Below, in pieces: positions 8,378-18,813 of a DNA stretch of 64,000 nt (positions are counted from its first letter, which is position 1; each line of letters opens with the position of its first letter). A model generated the notes under the pieces. It was not told the origin of the DNA, made no database searches, and saw only the letters and a program-made list of their open reading frames with translations. Source of the DNA: Pinisolibacter aquiterrae (GTDB lineage Bacteria; Pseudomonadota; Alphaproteobacteria; Rhizobiales; Ancalomicrobiaceae); assembly GCF_019160155.1 (NCBI RefSeq), contig NZ_JAFNIH010000025.1, forward strand, positions 236,220-300,219. The letters are read 5' to 3'. The position numbers and the translations under genes were made by a program.

Positions 8378-9495
8378 GCGAGACCGCCGCCGACCAGTCG
8401 ACCGCCTCGACCAAACGGCGCAATCCACTCGCCATGCGGATCCGCATCGCGCTCGCCCGGCTCGTCTGGTCGCCGTGGCCGGCGAGCGCAGCCGTCGGGC
8501 GGCCGCTCGGGCCCGTGGCGCTGATCCGCTGGGACGGCAAGATCGGCGACTGGGTCCTGTCGAGCCATCTCTTCGGCGCGATCGGCCGCGCCACCGGGGC
8601 GACCATGATCGCGGTCGCCGCCCCCCATCAGCTCGATCTCTATCGCGAGACCCCCGGCGTCGACGTGGTGCTCCCCTGCCGGCGCAAGTCGCTCGGCGAC
8701 GTCGTCCGCACCGGGCTGGCGCTGCGCCGGCTCGGTTGCGACACGGTGGTCGAACTGACCGACCGCGCCCGCTGGTCCGACATGCTGGTGATGGCGCTCT
8801 CCGGCGCGCGGCTGCGGCTGAAGGGGGTCGAACCCGGCATCGGCTCGCTGTTCCGCCTGCTCGATCTGCCCGTGGACGGCCATGTCGTCGAGCGCGCCGC
8901 CGCGTTTCTCGCGGCGATCGGCGTGCAGGCCGGCGATTGGCGCTTCGATTGGCGGCTTCCCGCCGACGACCGCGCCGCCGCCGCCGCTCTGTGGGGCGAC
9001 CGCCCGGTGACGCGAATCCTGCTCAATCCCTTCGGCGCCGATCGCACCCGCATCCTGCCGGCGCCGACCATCGCGGCCATCGCCGAACGCCTGATCGCGG
9101 CGCGCGCCGAGCCGACGCGGGTGATCGTGCCGCTGCCGCCCTCGGTGCCGGGCGACTGGCGCGCCGCCGTGGCGCGCTGGCCCGTCGAGACCCAGCCGGT
9201 GCCGGTGGCGCGGATCGAGGCGACGGCGGCGCTGATCGCCGGCGCCGATCTGGTGATCTCGCCCGACACCTCGATCGTCCACATCGCCGCCCTGTTCGAC
9301 CGGCCGATGGTGGCGCTCTATCCGGAGGATACCCGCGAGACGCGGCGCTGGCGGCCGCGCTCGACCCGGGCGACGATCCTCGTCCCGACCGAGGCGGAAG
9401 CCGCCTCGGGCCTGCGCGGCATCACCGCCATCGACCCCGGCCGGATCGTCGAGGCCGCGCGGGAGCGGCTGACGATCGCGGCCTCGGGAGCGTGA
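8374..9495 (+). CDS. Glycosyltransferase family 9 (heptosyltransferase-like)
   Basis: The 373-residue protein resembles LPS heptosyltransferases (WaaC/WaaF/WaaQ type), which move heptose from ADP-heptose to the inner core. The N-terminal Rossmann half starts with LIRWDGKIGDWV. The C-terminal half carries LNPFGADRTRILP and the family motif SPDTSIVHIAALFDRP. The four-base overlap with the preceding transferase and the nearby hldE support an LPS role. Which heptose position it serves is not clear. Confidence 0.85.
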   Translation: MSETAADQSTASTKRRNPLAMRIRIALARLVWSPWPASAAVGRPLGPVALIRWDGKIGDWVLSSHLFGAIGRATGATMIAVAAPHQLDLYRETPGVDVVLPCRRKSLGDVVRTGLALRRLGCDTVVELTDRARWSDMLVMALSGARLRLKGVEPGIGSLFRLLDLPVDGHVVERAAAFLAAIGVQAGDWRFDWRLPADDRAAAAALWGDRPVTRILLNPFGADRTRILPAPTIAAIAERLIAARAEPTRVIVPLPPSVPGDWRAAVARWPVETQPVPVARIEATAALIAGADLVISPDTSIVHIAALFDRPMVALYPEDTRETRRWRPRSTRATILVPTEAEAASGLRGITAIDPGRIVEAARERLTIAASGA

Positions 9496-9507
9496 CGCGG
9501 ACCCGCC

Positions 9508-9549
9508 CTCGTCCCCGAGATCCCGACGCGTCGGGATCTCGGGGACGAG
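9508..9549. terminator. Perfect 42-base palindrome between convergent genes
   Basis: Positions 9508-9528 are the exact reverse complement of 9529-9549. The palindrome fills the gap between the glycosyltransferase stop and the serA stop, so it can act as a bidirectional terminator or as a barrier between the converging transcripts. It lacks a long U tract on either strand. The inner TCCCGA/TCGGGA core is shared with the hairpin at 5266-5297. Confidence 0.7.
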
Positions 9550-9551
9550 CC

Positions 9552-10790
9552 TCAGTAGAGCAGACGCGCGCGGATCGTGCCCTCGATCGAGCGCATCTCC
9601 GCCAGCACCTCGTCGGCGAAATCGTCGGCCGCATCCGCCTCGATCACCACGTAACCGACCTCGCCGTCGGTCTGGAGATACTGCGCGGCGATGTTGAGGC
9701 CGCGATCGGAGAAGAGCGTGTTGAGCCGGTTGAGCATGCCCGGCCGGTTCATGTGGACGTGCATGAAGCGGGTACCGGCCGGACGCGCCGGCAGCTGCAC
9801 CTGCGGGAAGTTGACGGCGCCGACGGTCGAGCCGATGTCGGACCAGTCGGCGAGCTTGCGCGCCACTTCCGAGCCGATGCGCTCCTGCGCCTCCTCGGTC
9901 GACCCGCCGATGTGCGGGGTGAGGATGACGTTGGCGAGGCCCTGGAGCGGCGAGACGAACTTCTCCGCGTTCGACTTCGGCTCCTTGGGGAACACGTCGA
10001 CGGCGGCGCCGGCGAGATGGCCGTCCTTCAGGGCGCCGGCGAGCGCGTCGAGATCGACCACCGTGCCGCGCGCGTTGTTGATGAGATAGGCGCCCTTCTT
10101 CATGGCGCGGATCTCTTTCTCGCCGATCATCATGTGCGTCGCCGGGGTCTCCGGCACGTGCAGCGAGACGACGTCGGCCTGAGCGAGCAGCTCCGTCAGG
10201 CTGCCGACCGGCTCGGTGTTGCCGTGGCGCAGCTTGTCGGTCAGATCCTGGTAGATCACCCGCATGCCCATGCTCTCGGCGAGATTGGAGAGCTGCGAGC
10301 CGATGTTGCCGTAGCCGACGATGCCGAGCGTCTTGCCGCGCACCTCGAAGGAGCCGTTGGCCGACTTGTCCCAGCCGCCCTCGTGCGCCGAGCGCGAGCG
10401 ATCGGGAATGCGGCGGAGCAGCATGACGATCTCGCCGATCACCAGTTCGGCGACCGAGCGGGTGTTGGAGAAGGGCGCGTTGAAGACCGGAATGCCGCGC
10501 CGGGCCGCCGCCTGCAGATCGACCTGATTGGTGCCGACCGAGAAGCAGCCGACCGCCATCAGCTTGTCCGCCGCCTCGAAGACCTCCTCGGTCAACTTGG
10601 TGCGCGAGCGGATGCCGATCATGTGGACACCCTTGACCGCCTCCTTCAGCGCATCGCCTTCCAACGCCGTCTTCAGATGCGTGACGTTGGTGTAGCCGGC
10701 CGCCCTCAACAGGTCGACGGCGGTCTGGCTGATGCCCTCGAGGAGCAGAATGGAGATGCGATCGCGGGGCAGAGAGAGGCGAGCAGGCAT
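9552..10790 (-). CDS. serA: D-3-phosphoglycerate dehydrogenase, short E. coli type
   Basis: The 412-residue enzyme catalyses the first step of serine synthesis, oxidising 3-phosphoglycerate to phosphohydroxypyruvate. The NAD motif is GYGNIG (159-164). The catalytic Arg is in NNARGTVVD, the Glu in FPKEP and the His in TPHIGGST. A C-terminal ACT domain (about 340-412), ending IRARLLY, binds serine for feedback inhibition. Length and ending match E. coli SerA rather than the roughly 530-residue type that I recall as usual in alphaproteobacteria. I preferred the ATG at 10790; a GTG nine bases upstream is possible and neither has a clear ribosome site. Confidence 0.92.
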   Translation of the reverse strand: MPARLSLPRDRISILLLEGISQTAVDLLRAAGYTNVTHLKTALEGDALKEAVKGVHMIGIRSRTKLTEEVFEAADKLMAVGCFSVGTNQVDLQAAARRGIPVFNAPFSNTRSVAELVIGEIVMLLRRIPDRSRSAHEGGWDKSANGSFEVRGKTLGIVGYGNIGSQLSNLAESMGMRVIYQDLTDKLRHGNTEPVGSLTELLAQADVVSLHVPETPATHMMIGEKEIRAMKKGAYLINNARGTVVDLDALAGALKDGHLAGAAVDVFPKEPKSNAEKFVSPLQGLANVILTPHIGGSTEEAQERIGSEVARKLADWSDIGSTVGAVNFPQVQLPARPAGTRFMHVHMNRPGMLNRLNTLFSDRGLNIAAQYLQTDGEVGYVVIEADAADDFADEVLAEMRSIEGTIRARLLY

Positions 10791-10939
10791 GATCGACACC
10801 GGGTTCGGGAAAGGAACAGCCGGTCTAGGACGAAGCGCCCCCCCGTTTCAATGCCAGAAATGCAACATTTCGCGATCTCCGCCGTGCCGAAGGGTCGCGG
10901 CGCGCGCCCCCTCGCCCGAGACGGCGGCGGCTTCGGCCG

Positions 10940-11740
10940 TCACCGCACGCACAGATGATGCAGCACGATACCGGAGGTGGTCGCGACGTTGAGACTGTCG
11001 ACGCCCGGCGCCATCGGGATCCGAACCGCCCGGGTGCGCGCCAGGACCGCCTCCGGCAGCCCCGGTCCCTCGGTGCCGAGCAGGAACGCGACCCGGCCGT
11101 GCGGGCGGACGTCGACCAGACGCTCGGCGCCCGACGGCGACAGCGACAGCACCTCGAACCCGTGCCGCGCGAGGGTTTCGACCGGATCCTCGCCGAGGCC
11201 GAACCGCGCCTGCGGCACGCTCAGCACATGGCCGACCGAGACCCGCAGCGCCTTGCGATAGAAGGGATCGCAGCAGGTCGCGTCCATCAGCACCGCGCCC
11301 GCCCCGAAGGCGGCGGCGTTGCGGAAGAGGCCGCCCATATTGTCGTGATTGGCGATGCCGAGCGCCGCCACCACGACCGCGTCGGGGGCGAGGGTCTCGA
11401 GGAGCGCCGAGGCCGTCGGGAGCGTCCCGCGCCGGCCGATCGCCAGGATGCCGCGATGGAGCGGAAAGCCGACGATCGCATCGACGACGCCGCGCGCGGC
11501 GACATGGACCGGCACTTCCGGCGCCAACCGCTCGAGAAGCGGCGCCAGCGCCTCGATCCGGCGCGCGTCGATGAGGAGCGACACCGTCTCGTGACGCGGC
11601 GATCCCGCGAGAACCGAGAGCACCACCTCGCCCTCGGCGACGAAGAGATCGCGGCGGCCGACGAGATCGCGTTCGCGAATGTCGCGAAAGTCCGCGATGC
11701 GCGGATCGAGCGGGTCGTCGACGGGGACGAGAAGCGGCAT
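10940..11740 (-). CDS. TrmH/SpoU-family RNA 2'-O-methyltransferase
   Basis: The 266-residue SPOUT methyltransferase shows the three SpoU motifs in order: HDNMGGLFRNAAAFGA (motif 1), LLGTEGPGLP (motif 2) and PMAPGVDSLNVATTSGI (motif 3). Together they form the knotted SAM site and the catalytic Arg. The N-terminal 100 residues resemble a substrate-binding domain. Likely targets are ribose positions in rRNA or tRNA, but the exact nucleotide cannot be told. It is a single gene, converging with none of its neighbours. Confidence 0.85.
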   Translation of the reverse strand: MPLLVPVDDPLDPRIADFRDIRERDLVGRRDLFVAEGEVVLSVLAGSPRHETVSLLIDARRIEALAPLLERLAPEVPVHVAARGVVDAIVGFPLHRGILAIGRRGTLPTASALLETLAPDAVVVAALGIANHDNMGGLFRNAAAFGAGAVLMDATCCDPFYRKALRVSVGHVLSVPQARFGLGEDPVETLARHGFEVLSLSPSGAERLVDVRPHGRVAFLLGTEGPGLPEAVLARTRAVRIPMAPGVDSLNVATTSGIVLHHLCVR

Positions 11741-11862
11741 GACGGGGTCCTTCCCGAAGGCGAGGCCCCTTCCCTGCCACGATCGCGCGCCCCGTCACAA
11801 GACCGTCGCGCGGGGGATTTCCACAAGCCCGCCCGTCGCCTCGTCCGCGTGCGCGGGGGGAC

Positions 11863-11889
11863 TTGCCGAGGCGAACGAAGCACTATAGA
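11863..11889 (+). promoter_or_regulatory. Likely promoter of tRNA-Glu
   Basis: A TTGCCG (11863-11868) and a TATAGA (11884-11889) lie 15 bases apart. The -10 ends 14 bases before the mature tRNA. The spacing is shorter than the ideal 17, so this is a plausible but not certain promoter. Confidence 0.5.
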
Positions 11890-11903
11890 AGCACGCCTCG
11901 TGA

Positions 11904-11978
11904 GCGCCCTTCGTCTATCGGTTAGGACGGCAGCCTTTCACGTTGCAAAGACGGGTTCGACTCCCGTAGGGCGCGCCA
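11904..11978 (+). tRNA. tRNA-Glu(TTC)
   Basis: This is a complete 75-base cloverleaf with CCA encoded. The acceptor stem is GCGCCCT/AGGGCGC. The anticodon arm is GCAGC/GTTGC around loop CTTTCAC (anticodon TTC at 11937-11939), and the T arm is ACGGG/CCCGT around TTCGACT. It stands alone between a minus-strand methyltransferase and a minus-strand glycosidase. Confidence 0.97.
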
Positions 11979-12012
11979 CGCTTCTTCTCCACTTCGAGAT
12001 CTCCCCCACGTC

Positions 12013-14256
12013 TCACCGCGTCAGGCGATCGAGACAGAGGATCGGCTCGTCGCGCGGCGCGACGTCGAGGCCGTCGGTGACCGTCAGGTCGACGGCGCGC
12101 ATGGCGCGGGCGTCCGGGCCGGCGAAGAAGCGGAAGACGCCCGGCTCGACGATCCAATGCCCGTTCTCGACGTGGAAGCCGAGATCGGCGACACGCACCT
12201 CGAGCGCCACCTCACGCGTCCGCCCCGGCTCGATCTCGACAGGCTCGAAGGCGACGAGACGGCGGTCCGGCCGCGCCCGCGAGGCGAGGAGATCGCGGGC
12301 GTAGAGCTGGACCACCTCGCGCACGCCCCGCGTCCCCCGATTGGTCACGGCGACGCGGACGGTCACGGTATCGGCGACGCTCGCCCGCGGCCGATCGAGG
12401 ACCGGGTCGGCGTAGTCGACCGGGCTCGTCGTCAGGCCGTGGCCGAAGGGGTAGCGCGGCTCCGGCGGCAGATCGAGGTAGCGGTTGGTCCAGCGATCTT
12501 GCGCCGCAGCCGGCCGCGAGGTCGGCGGCAGGTCGTAGGAGAGCGGGGATTGCCCGGTCGCGCGCGGCCATGTGAAGGGCAGTCGGCCGGAGGGCGCGAC
12601 GTCGCCGAAGAGGATCTCGGCGGTGGCGACCGCTCCGTTCGTCCCGGGAAACCACACCATCATCAGTGCGCCGAGCCCGTCGCGGATCTCCTCGACGATC
12701 TGGGCGCGGCCCCCCTGGAGAAGCACCACCACCGGCCGCCCGGTGGCGACGAGCGCGCGCACCAGCGCGATCTGGCCGGCCGGTGGGCGCAGGTCGGCGC
12801 GGCTCGTCGCCTCGCCGATCCGCCGCTCGTCCTCCCCGACGACGACGACGATCGCGTCGGCCGCCGCCGCCCGGCGCGCCGCCTCGGCGATGCGCGGATC
12901 GTCGGGCGAGACCTCGGCGCAGGATTTCGGGCAGCCCTCGACCACGTCGGCCGCGACGCCCGACCGTGCGGCGCGCTCGGAGAGCGCCCGGGCGAAGGTC
13001 GTCACCTCCGCCTCGGCGGCGTGTCCCGGCGTCGGCCCGAGATGCGCCGCCGCGTCGTCGGCGAGACCGCCGACGATCGCCAGCCGGCGAATGCCCTTCA
13101 AGGGCACCGCGTTCCCGGCATTCTCGAGCAGCACGTCGGCGCGACGGGCGATCTCGACCGACAGACGGCGCAGATCGGCCGCGACGACGGCCGGCGACGC
13201 GCCGTTCGGATCGGCCACCGCGCGTTCCCGTTCGAGCCTCACCTTGGTGCGCAGCACCCGCCGGACCGCCGCGTCGATCTCGTCGCCGCGAACGAGTCCG
13301 CGCCGGAGCGCCTCCGCGAGATGCAGGCGATATTGATCGGACGACATGTCGAGATCGACCCCGGCGCGGAGCGCCAGCGCCACCACCTCGACCGGATCCT
13401 CGGCGAGGCGATGGAAACGCAGCTGTTTGATCGATTCCCAATCCGAGACGATCGCCCCGCCGAAGCCCGCTTCGCCGCGCAGCATTTCCTGGAGGAGACG
13501 CCGATTGGCGGCCATGGGGACGCCGTTCACCGCGTTGAAGGCGGCCATCACCATGTCCGCCCCGACCGCGATCGCGGTGCGGAAGGGCGGAAGCGCGACG
13601 TCCCGCAGGAAGGGTTCGCCGAGTTCGACCGGGCCGTATTCGCGCGCGCCTTCCGCGAACCCGTGGCCGACGAAATGTTTCAGGATCACCGCCTGGCCGC
13701 CCGCCCGCGCCCCTTGCGTGCGCGCGCCGGCGAGGCAGCTCGCCAGCAGCACGTCCTCCCCCGCCCCCTCGACGGTCCGCCCCCAACGCTGGTCGCGCGA
13801 GACGTCGACCATCGGCCCCATCGTCCAGTCGACGCCGTCGAGCACCGCCTCCCGCGACATCAGCCGCGCCGCCTCGCGATTGGCGGCGATGTCGAACGTC
13901 GCCGCCTGGGCGATCGGAACCGGCAGCAGCGTGCGATAGCCGTATTCCATGTCGATGCCGTTCAGCATCGGGATCTTCTGACCCGACTTCGGCCAAGCCG
14001 CCGCGAGCAGGCGCATGTCGCGGTCGGAATAGCCGAAGTTCATGACGTTGCCGGCCTCGCCCGTCTCGACGCGAGCGAAATCGAAACCGGGATAGTCGGA
14101 CACGACGGTCAACTGCGCGATCTTCTCAGGTAACGTCATCGCCCCGAGCAGCACCTCGACGCGCGCCTCCGCCTCGTCCGGCGCCACCCCGGCCGCCGTC
14201 CCACCGCTCGGCGTCGCGACGAGCAGGAGGCCGGCGAGCGCTCGCAAATACCACAT
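12013..14256 (-). CDS. Periplasmic glycoside hydrolase family 3 (BglX-like beta-glucosidase)
   Basis: The 747-residue exported enzyme has a signal peptide of about 22 residues (MWYLRALAGLLLVATPSGGTAA). The GH3 N-terminal barrel follows, with the nucleophile D272 in IVSDWES. The GH3 C-terminal domain carries the likely acid/base Glu in GEATSRADL, and a fibronectin-III-like domain ends the protein. This architecture matches E. coli BglX, a periplasmic beta-glucosidase. Substrate could be glucan-derived oligosaccharides; the opgGH genes further along make periplasmic glucan, but a link is speculation. The start was chosen because the signal peptide begins there. Confidence 0.92.
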   Translation of the reverse strand: MWYLRALAGLLLVATPSGGTAAGVAPDEAEARVEVLLGAMTLPEKIAQLTVVSDYPGFDFARVETGEAGNVMNFGYSDRDMRLLAAAWPKSGQKIPMLNGIDMEYGYRTLLPVPIAQAATFDIAANREAARLMSREAVLDGVDWTMGPMVDVSRDQRWGRTVEGAGEDVLLASCLAGARTQGARAGGQAVILKHFVGHGFAEGAREYGPVELGEPFLRDVALPPFRTAIAVGADMVMAAFNAVNGVPMAANRRLLQEMLRGEAGFGGAIVSDWESIKQLRFHRLAEDPVEVVALALRAGVDLDMSSDQYRLHLAEALRRGLVRGDEIDAAVRRVLRTKVRLERERAVADPNGASPAVVAADLRRLSVEIARRADVLLENAGNAVPLKGIRRLAIVGGLADDAAAHLGPTPGHAAEAEVTTFARALSERAARSGVAADVVEGCPKSCAEVSPDDPRIAEAARRAAAADAIVVVVGEDERRIGEATSRADLRPPAGQIALVRALVATGRPVVVLLQGGRAQIVEEIRDGLGALMMVWFPGTNGAVATAEILFGDVAPSGRLPFTWPRATGQSPLSYDLPPTSRPAAAQDRWTNRYLDLPPEPRYPFGHGLTTSPVDYADPVLDRPRASVADTVTVRVAVTNRGTRGVREVVQLYARDLLASRARPDRRLVAFEPVEIEPGRTREVALEVRVADLGFHVENGHWIVEPGVFRFFAGPDARAMRAVDLTVTDGLDVAPRDEPILCLDRLTR

Positions 14257-14424
14257 GGCGCGACATCCCCCGCCCACCCGACCGATCCGGGCCACGGCCG
14301 CGATCATGCCGAAATCGGACGCGGTTTCAATGCCATGTCGGCGACGAACGCCCTCGAGGACCGAGCGGTCGACCGAGTGTTGCGGGTGCGCCCTCCGCGC
14401 CGCGTCCGGCTCGCCCCCGAACGC

Positions 14425-14453
14425 GAACGGCCGGGCTCCAGGCCCGGCCGTTC
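14425..14453 (-). terminator. Hairpin downstream of aapP
   Basis: Two perfect 12-base arms (14425-14436 and 14442-14453) surround a five-base loop. On the minus strand the hairpin lies 54 bases after the aapP stop and before the glycosidase start, so it probably ends the aap operon. Confidence 0.6.
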
Positions 14454-14507
14454 TGGTCCATCCTCTCGCGCCGAGAGCGTGCCGCCGAGGTTTCGGCGCC
14501 CGCTCGC

Positions 14508-15293
<786 letters not shown>

Positions 15294-15310
15294 CCGGATG
15301 TCCCTCGAAT

Positions 15311-16450
15311 TCAGCGCTTGTGTCCGGTGGCGAGCCGACGCTCCATCCACTGCGAATAGCGGCTCATGCCGAAACAGAAGACCCAGAAGGTCACGGCGGC
15401 CACGAAATACCCGGTCTTGCCGGTCACCGGCGAAATCCAGATCGGATCGGCGAGCGAGGCCTGGATCATGCCCAGGAGGTCGAACAGCGACACGATCAGG
15501 ACCAGCGTGGTGTCCTTGAAGAGCGAGATGAAGGAATTGACGATGCCCGGGATCACCATCTTGAGGGCCTGCGGCATCACGATGAGGCCCATCATCTGCC
15601 AATAGCCGAGCCCGAGCGCCATCGCGCCCTCGTACTGCCCCTTGGGGATCGCCTGAAGACCGCCGCGGATCGTCTCGGCGAGATAGGCGCCGGTGAAGAG
15701 CGCCACGCCGATCAGGGCGCGCAGGAGCTTGTCCACCTCCATGCCTGCCGGCATGAACAGCGGCAGCATGTTGGAGGCCATGAACAGCACGGTGATCAGC
15801 GGCACGCCGCGCCAGAACTCGATGAAGACGATACAGAGGATGCGGATGATCGGCAGCTTGGACCGGCGCCCGAGCGCCAGCAGGATGCCGAAGGGCAGCG
15901 AGCAGACGATGCCGGTCAGCGCCACGATCAGAGTGACCAGAAGGCCGCCCCACACCGTCGTCTCCACCTCGACCAGACCGAACACGCCGCCGGTCAGAAG
16001 GAAGAAAGAGACGACCGGGAACGCCACCAGGAACAGGAAGACGTTGAGCCGCTTGTAGGGCACCGACGGGATCGCCAGCGGCACAAGCGTCGCGGCGAAG
16101 AGCGCGAACACCAGCGTCGGCCGCCACCGCTCCTCGATCGGATAGCGTCCGTAGACGAACTGCTTCCAATAGGCCTCGACATAGGGCCAGCAGGCGCCGG
16201 CCCCTTCCTTGCGGCAGACCTCGCCGTTCTCGCCGGTCCACACCGCCCTCAGGAAGGCGAAGTCGATCACCTGCCAGGCCAGCCACGCGATGATCGCGAC
16301 GCCGAGGAAGGTGAGCAGCGTGTCGATCACCGAGCCGAACAGATGCTGCCGCATCCAGGCGATCGGACCGAAGAACCGGCCGGGCGCCTCGCGGGCCTCC
16401 GCCAGGGTCTCGCGCACATAGGCGCCGGAGTGCTGCGTCGCGTCGGTCAT
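15311..16450 (-). CDS. aapM: General L-amino acid ABC transporter permease AapM
   Basis: The 379-residue membrane protein has an N-terminal span (about 40-60), a periplasmic loop with several Cys, and then a cluster of spans. The ATPase-binding EAA loop is in the last third ([20 protein letters not shown]). The long N-terminal extension is typical of AapM rather than of short HisM-type permeases. It lies four bases after aapQ and pairs with it to form the channel. Confidence 0.92.
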   Translation of the reverse strand: MTDATQHSGAYVRETLAEAREAPGRFFGPIAWMRQHLFGSVIDTLLTFLGVAIIAWLAWQVIDFAFLRAVWTGENGEVCRKEGAGACWPYVEAYWKQFVYGRYPIEERWRPTLVFALFAATLVPLAIPSVPYKRLNVFLFLVAFPVVSFFLLTGGVFGLVEVETTVWGGLLVTLIVALTGIVCSLPFGILLALGRRSKLPIIRILCIVFIEFWRGVPLITVLFMASNMLPLFMPAGMEVDKLLRALIGVALFTGAYLAETIRGGLQAIPKGQYEGAMALGLGYWQMMGLIVMPQALKMVIPGIVNSFISLFKDTTLVLIVSLFDLLGMIQASLADPIWISPVTGKTGYFVAAVTFWVFCFGMSRYSQWMERRLATGHKR

Positions 16451-16454
16451 GATC

Positions 16455-17648
16455 TCACCTCTCGACGATCGCCATGCGGCGGTTGTAGGCGTTCATGATC
16501 ATCGCGGTGGCCACCGAGGTGCCGAGATAGATCGCCATCCAGATCGCGATCACCTCGATCGCCTGACCCGACTGGTTGAGCACGATGCCGCCGACCGAGA
16601 CGAGGTCGGGATAGGCGATCGCCACCGCCAGCGACGAGTTCTTGGTGAGGTTGAGATACTGGTTGGTCAGCGGCGGAATGATCACCCGCATCGCCTGCGG
16701 GATCACGACCAGTCGCAGCGTCTGCCCGTGGCTGAGCCCGAGCGAGCGCGCCGCCTCGGTCTGGCCGTGACTGACCGCGAGAATGCCGGCACGCACCACC
16801 TCGGCGATGAAGCTCGCCGTATAGAGCGAGATCGCCAGCACCAGCGCCATCAGTTCGGGGATGATCTGGATGCCGCCGGAGAGGTTGAACACCGACTTCT
16901 TCGGCGCCACCAGCGTCAGATCGAACCCGGAGGCGGCGAACAGAACCAGTGGCAGGCCGACGATCAGCGCGACCGAGGTCCAACCGGCCGGAAACGGTTG
17001 CCCCGTCTCCATCTGCCGCTTCGACGCCCACCGCCGCACGAACCAGGAGACCACCAGACCGAAGATCAGCCCATAGAAGATCCCGTCGCCGGCGAAACCG
17101 CCGAACCGGAACTCGGGCAGGTAGAGGCCGCGATTGTTGAGGAAGACCCATCCGGGCACGGGCTGGATGCTGTCGCGCGGGCTCGGCAGGACGCCGAGGA
17201 CGGCGAAGTACCAGAAGAAGATCTGCAGCAGCAGCGGGATGTTGCGCAAGAGCTCGACATAGCCGGTGCAGAGCCGGGAGATGACGAAATTGTGCGAGAG
17301 CCTCCCGACGCCGACCAGGAAGCCGACGATGGTGGCGAACACGATGCCCGCGACCGCGACGATGACGGTGTTGACCAGACCGACCAGGAGAGCCCGGCCG
17401 TAGCTGGCATCCTTGGGGAAGGAGATCGATTCCTGCGCCAGATCGAAGCCGGCGGTCGTGGAAAGGAAGCCGAACCCTTGCGCGATGTGCCGCTTCTCGA
17501 GATTGACCGCGGTATTGTGGACGATCGTCCAGGCGATCCCCGCGACGACGATCAGGGTCAGCCCCTGAAACACATACCCGCGCCAGATCGGGTCGTTGTA
17601 CCAGGGCACGCGCGGTGCTTCGTCCGCGCTTCGGTGATCTTCAGCCAT
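16455..17648 (-). CDS. aapQ: General L-amino acid ABC transporter permease AapQ
   Basis: The 397-residue partner permease has an N-terminal span at about 25-45, then VGLVNTVIVAVAGIVFATIV opening the transport domain. A large insert precedes the final spans. The EAA loop is TEAARSLGLSHGQTLRLVVI. It follows aapJ after about 150 bases, which include a hairpin. Confidence 0.92.
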   Translation of the reverse strand: MAEDHRSADEAPRVPWYNDPIWRGYVFQGLTLIVVAGIAWTIVHNTAVNLEKRHIAQGFGFLSTTAGFDLAQESISFPKDASYGRALLVGLVNTVIVAVAGIVFATIVGFLVGVGRLSHNFVISRLCTGYVELLRNIPLLLQIFFWYFAVLGVLPSPRDSIQPVPGWVFLNNRGLYLPEFRFGGFAGDGIFYGLIFGLVVSWFVRRWASKRQMETGQPFPAGWTSVALIVGLPLVLFAASGFDLTLVAPKKSVFNLSGGIQIIPELMALVLAISLYTASFIAEVVRAGILAVSHGQTEAARSLGLSHGQTLRLVVIPQAMRVIIPPLTNQYLNLTKNSSLAVAIAYPDLVSVGGIVLNQSGQAIEVIAIWMAIYLGTSVATAMIMNAYNRRMAIVER

Positions 17649-17752
17649 CGGTCCCCCTTGCGCCGCCGGCGCCGATCCGCGCCGTCGTCGTTGTTACGAG
17701 CCCTCACCCACCCACGTCCCGGAGCCCCCACTCCGAGACACGTCGGTTCCGT

Positions 17753-17780
17753 GGACCCGGCCGAAAGACCGGCCGGATCC
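17753..17780 (-). promoter_or_regulatory. Hairpin between aapJ and aapQ
   Basis: Ten-base arms (17753-17762 and 17771-17780), with one mismatch, surround an eight-base loop 17 bases after the aapJ stop. Hairpins in this position in binding-protein transport operons often stabilise the upstream message so the binding protein outnumbers the membrane parts. That role is an inference here. Confidence 0.5.
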
Positions 17781-17796
17781 GGGAAGGTCGTCGCGA

Positions 17797-18813
17797 TCAG
17801 CGGATCGGCGGCGCGTACTGGAGGCCGCCCTTCGACCACAGCGCGTTGATGCCGCGCGAGATCTTGAGCGGGCTGGTCTCGCCGACGTTCTTCTCGAACA
17901 GCTCGCCGTAGTTGCCCATCAGCTTGACGATCTGGTAGGCCCAATCGTTGGTCAGGCCGATGTCCGTGCCGAAGGAACCGTCCTTGCCGAGCAGACGCTT
18001 GATGTCCGGATTCTCGGACTTGGCCTTCATCTCGTCGACGTTCGCCTTGGTGACACCCGCCTCTTCGGCCGAGAGCAGCGCGAAATAGGTCCACTTCACG
18101 ACGTTGAACCAGGCGTCGTCGCCCTGGCGCACCATCGGGCCGAGCGGCTCCTTGGAGATGATCTCCGGCAGAACGATGTGCTCGTCCGGCTTGGTCAGCT
18201 TGAGGCGCTCGGCATAGAGGCCGGAGGCGTCGGTGGTCAGCACGTCGCAGCGGCCGGCGTCATAGGCCTTCACGACCTCTTCCGACTTCTCGAAGGACAC
18301 GACCTTGTAGTCGAGCTTCTGGGTGCGGAACCAGTCGGCGAGGTTGAGCTCGGTGGTGGTGCCGGTGTTGGTGCAGACCGAGGCGCCACCGAGCTGCTTG
18401 GCCGAGGTGATGCCGAGCGACTTGCGCACCATGAAGCCCTGGCCGTCGTAGTACATCACGCCGGCGAACTTGCCCTGCTTGGTGTCGCGCGACATGGTCC
18501 AGGTGGTGTTGCGCGAGAGCACGTCGATCTCGCCGGACTGCAGCGCCGTGAAGCGCTCCTTGGCGGAGAGCGGGGTGAACTTGACCTTGGAAGTGTCGTT
18601 GAAGATCGCGGCCGCGATCGAACGGCAGAAGTCGACGTCGAGGCCGGCCCAGTTGCCCGCGCTGTCGGGCTGGGAGAAGCCCGCCAAGCCCTGGCTGACG
18701 CCGCACTGGATGAAGCCCTTGGCCTTCACGTCGTCGAGAGTTCCCGCGGAGGCGCCGGCCACGGAGGCCGCCAGAGCGACACCGAAGGTCGCCACGATCA
18801 TCGTCTTCGTCAT
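17797..18813 (-). CDS. aapJ: General L-amino acid ABC transporter binding protein AapJ
   Basis: The 338-residue periplasmic protein has a signal peptide ending near ASA-GTLDD (about residue 23). The mature part is a family-3 solute-binding protein: GLDVDFCRSIAAAIF near the start, SRNTTWTMSRD in the first lobe and SLGITSAKQLGG in the hinge region. It delivers amino acids to AapQM. It is the first gene of the operon, with its promoter in the 282-base gap shared with the divergent lyase gene. Confidence 0.93.
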   Translation of the reverse strand: MTKTMIVATFGVALAASVAGASAGTLDDVKAKGFIQCGVSQGLAGFSQPDSAGNWAGLDVDFCRSIAAAIFNDTSKVKFTPLSAKERFTALQSGEIDVLSRNTTWTMSRDTKQGKFAGVMYYDGQGFMVRKSLGITSAKQLGGASVCTNTGTTTELNLADWFRTQKLDYKVVSFEKSEEVVKAYDAGRCDVLTTDASGLYAERLKLTKPDEHIVLPEIISKEPLGPMVRQGDDAWFNVVKWTYFALLSAEEAGVTKANVDEMKAKSENPDIKRLLGKDGSFGTDIGLTNDWAYQIVKLMGNYGELFEKNVGETSPLKISRGINALWSKGGLQYAPPIR

